Shown: one piece after another, positions 14,637 to 14,712 of the stretch | How positions within the stretch are numbered: position 1 is the first letter of the stretch | Layout: every line of letters begins with the position of its first letter | Assembly: GCA_027698105.1 (NCBI GenBank) | Contig: JAQERH010000051.1 | Location: 1 to 14,712, forward strand | From: Lachnospiraceae bacterium AM93-12TA | GTDB taxonomy: Bacteria > Bacillota > Clostridia > Lachnospirales > Lachnospiraceae | Direction: 5' to 3' | Length of the DNA stretch: 14,712 nucleotides | Position numbers and translations under genes: made by a program | Notes under the pieces: generated by a model | Database searches by the model: none | Told to the model about the DNA's origin: nothing | Seen by the model: only the letters and a program-made list of their open reading frames with translations

Positions 14637-14676
14637 TTAGTCCTAATAATTCACGCTCATTCGGTACACGGCGGTT
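14637..14676. other. attR: right junction of the integrated element
   Basis: The element arm is 14637-14659, the core TT is at 14660-14661, and the host arm 14662-14676 is the 5' strand of intron domain V. The element arm holds TTAGTCCTAA (14637-14646), the inverse of TTAGGACTAA at the left end. It also shares TG..CGTG near the core, at the same distances. Confidence 0.72.
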
Positions 14677-14712
14677 TCAACAGTTGACGTGCACAGACTG
14701 ATAAGCTATGGC
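14660..14712 (-). mobile_element. Group II intron, 5' side of domain V and possible end of the intron-encoded protein
   Basis: On the minus strand the window opens with 11 sense codons (ending YQSVHVNC) and a TGA at 14677-14679, which could be the C-terminus of an intron-encoded reverse transcriptase; too little is visible to be sure. AACCGCCGTGTACCG follows, which pairs with the domain V 3' strand at 3844-3859 through eight distal pairs, a two-base AC bulge and six proximal pairs. This is the standard domain V shape with a CGC triad. The rest of the intron lies beyond the window. Confidence 0.8.

Larger units (their letters stand above)
3862..14659. mobile_element. 10.8-kb integrative element with three serine recombinases and rep/par module
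   Basis: The ends are 23-bp imperfect inverted repeats flanked on each side by TT, and the outer flanks are the two halves of a single group II intron domain V hairpin. Contents, all on the minus strand: repA, parA, parB, three accessory genes, a pcfB-like gene, a truncated coupling-protein gene and three serine recombinases. The rep, par, PcfB and coupling-protein genes and their order resemble Tn1549-type conjugative elements. No relaxase and no remaining mating-channel genes are seen. The element therefore cannot be self-transmissible as it stands, although it may excise, replicate and possibly be mobilised in trans. Confidence 0.8.

Noticed and set aside
3862..14659. Complete conjugative element
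   Set aside because: The coupling protein is truncated, and no relaxase, VirB4/VirB6-like protein or cell-wall hydrolase is encoded between the ends.
14660..14712. Confident call of an intron-encoded reverse transcriptase
   Set aside because: Only 11 codons before the stop are inside the window, which cannot be assigned to a protein family.

Overview
The window looks like chromosomal DNA of a gut-type Firmicute, most likely a Lachnospiraceae/Clostridia relative, carrying a mobile element. The evidence is the strong AGGAGG-type ribosome sites, the clostridial style of the MutY, BirA and lipid-kinase proteins, and rep/par/PcfB/T4CP genes of the kind found in Tn1549-like elements of gut Clostridia. 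All convincing genes lie on the minus strand. Products were recognised from protein motifs by eye; no database search was possible.

Positions 1-3805 are host chromosome and visibly richer in G+C. Read in the direction of transcription they hold: the last codons of an interrupted gene, a small membrane protein, birA, mutY and a diacylglycerol-kinase-like lipid kinase, closely spaced like an operon. At the extreme left is an intergenic region with a 147-nt nested inverted repeat and a second partial copy.

Positions 3806-3861 and 14660-14712 are the two sides of one interrupted group II intron. The right side carries the 5' strand of domain V, just after a possible intron-protein stop codon. 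The left side carries the 3' strand of domain V, a complete domain VI with a bulged branch-point A, and the 3' splice site. Joined together, they give a near-perfect domain V hairpin.

Positions 3862-14659 (about 10.8 kb, more A+T rich) form a complete integrated element sitting in the terminal loop of that domain V hairpin. Its ends are 23-bp imperfect inverted repeats in register with the junctions, flanked by a TT dinucleotide on each side, as expected for a serine-recombinase att site. In the direction of transcription the element encodes: a repA leader with terminator-like hairpins and a mini-ORF, a RepA_N-type initiator with internal iteron-like repeats, ParA, ParB, three small accessory proteins, a PcfB-like protein, and the first 257 codons of a VirD4/TraG coupling protein. 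That fragment is fused in frame to the first of three tandem large serine recombinases. I see no relaxase, no other type IV secretion genes and no resistance cargo.

My reading is that this is a derivative of a Tn1549-like conjugative element. Its transfer module has been replaced by a three-recombinase integration module, leaving a replicating, partitioning, site-specifically integrating element. The most unusual point is the target: the catalytic domain V of a group II intron, whose hairpin provides a natural palindromic attB.
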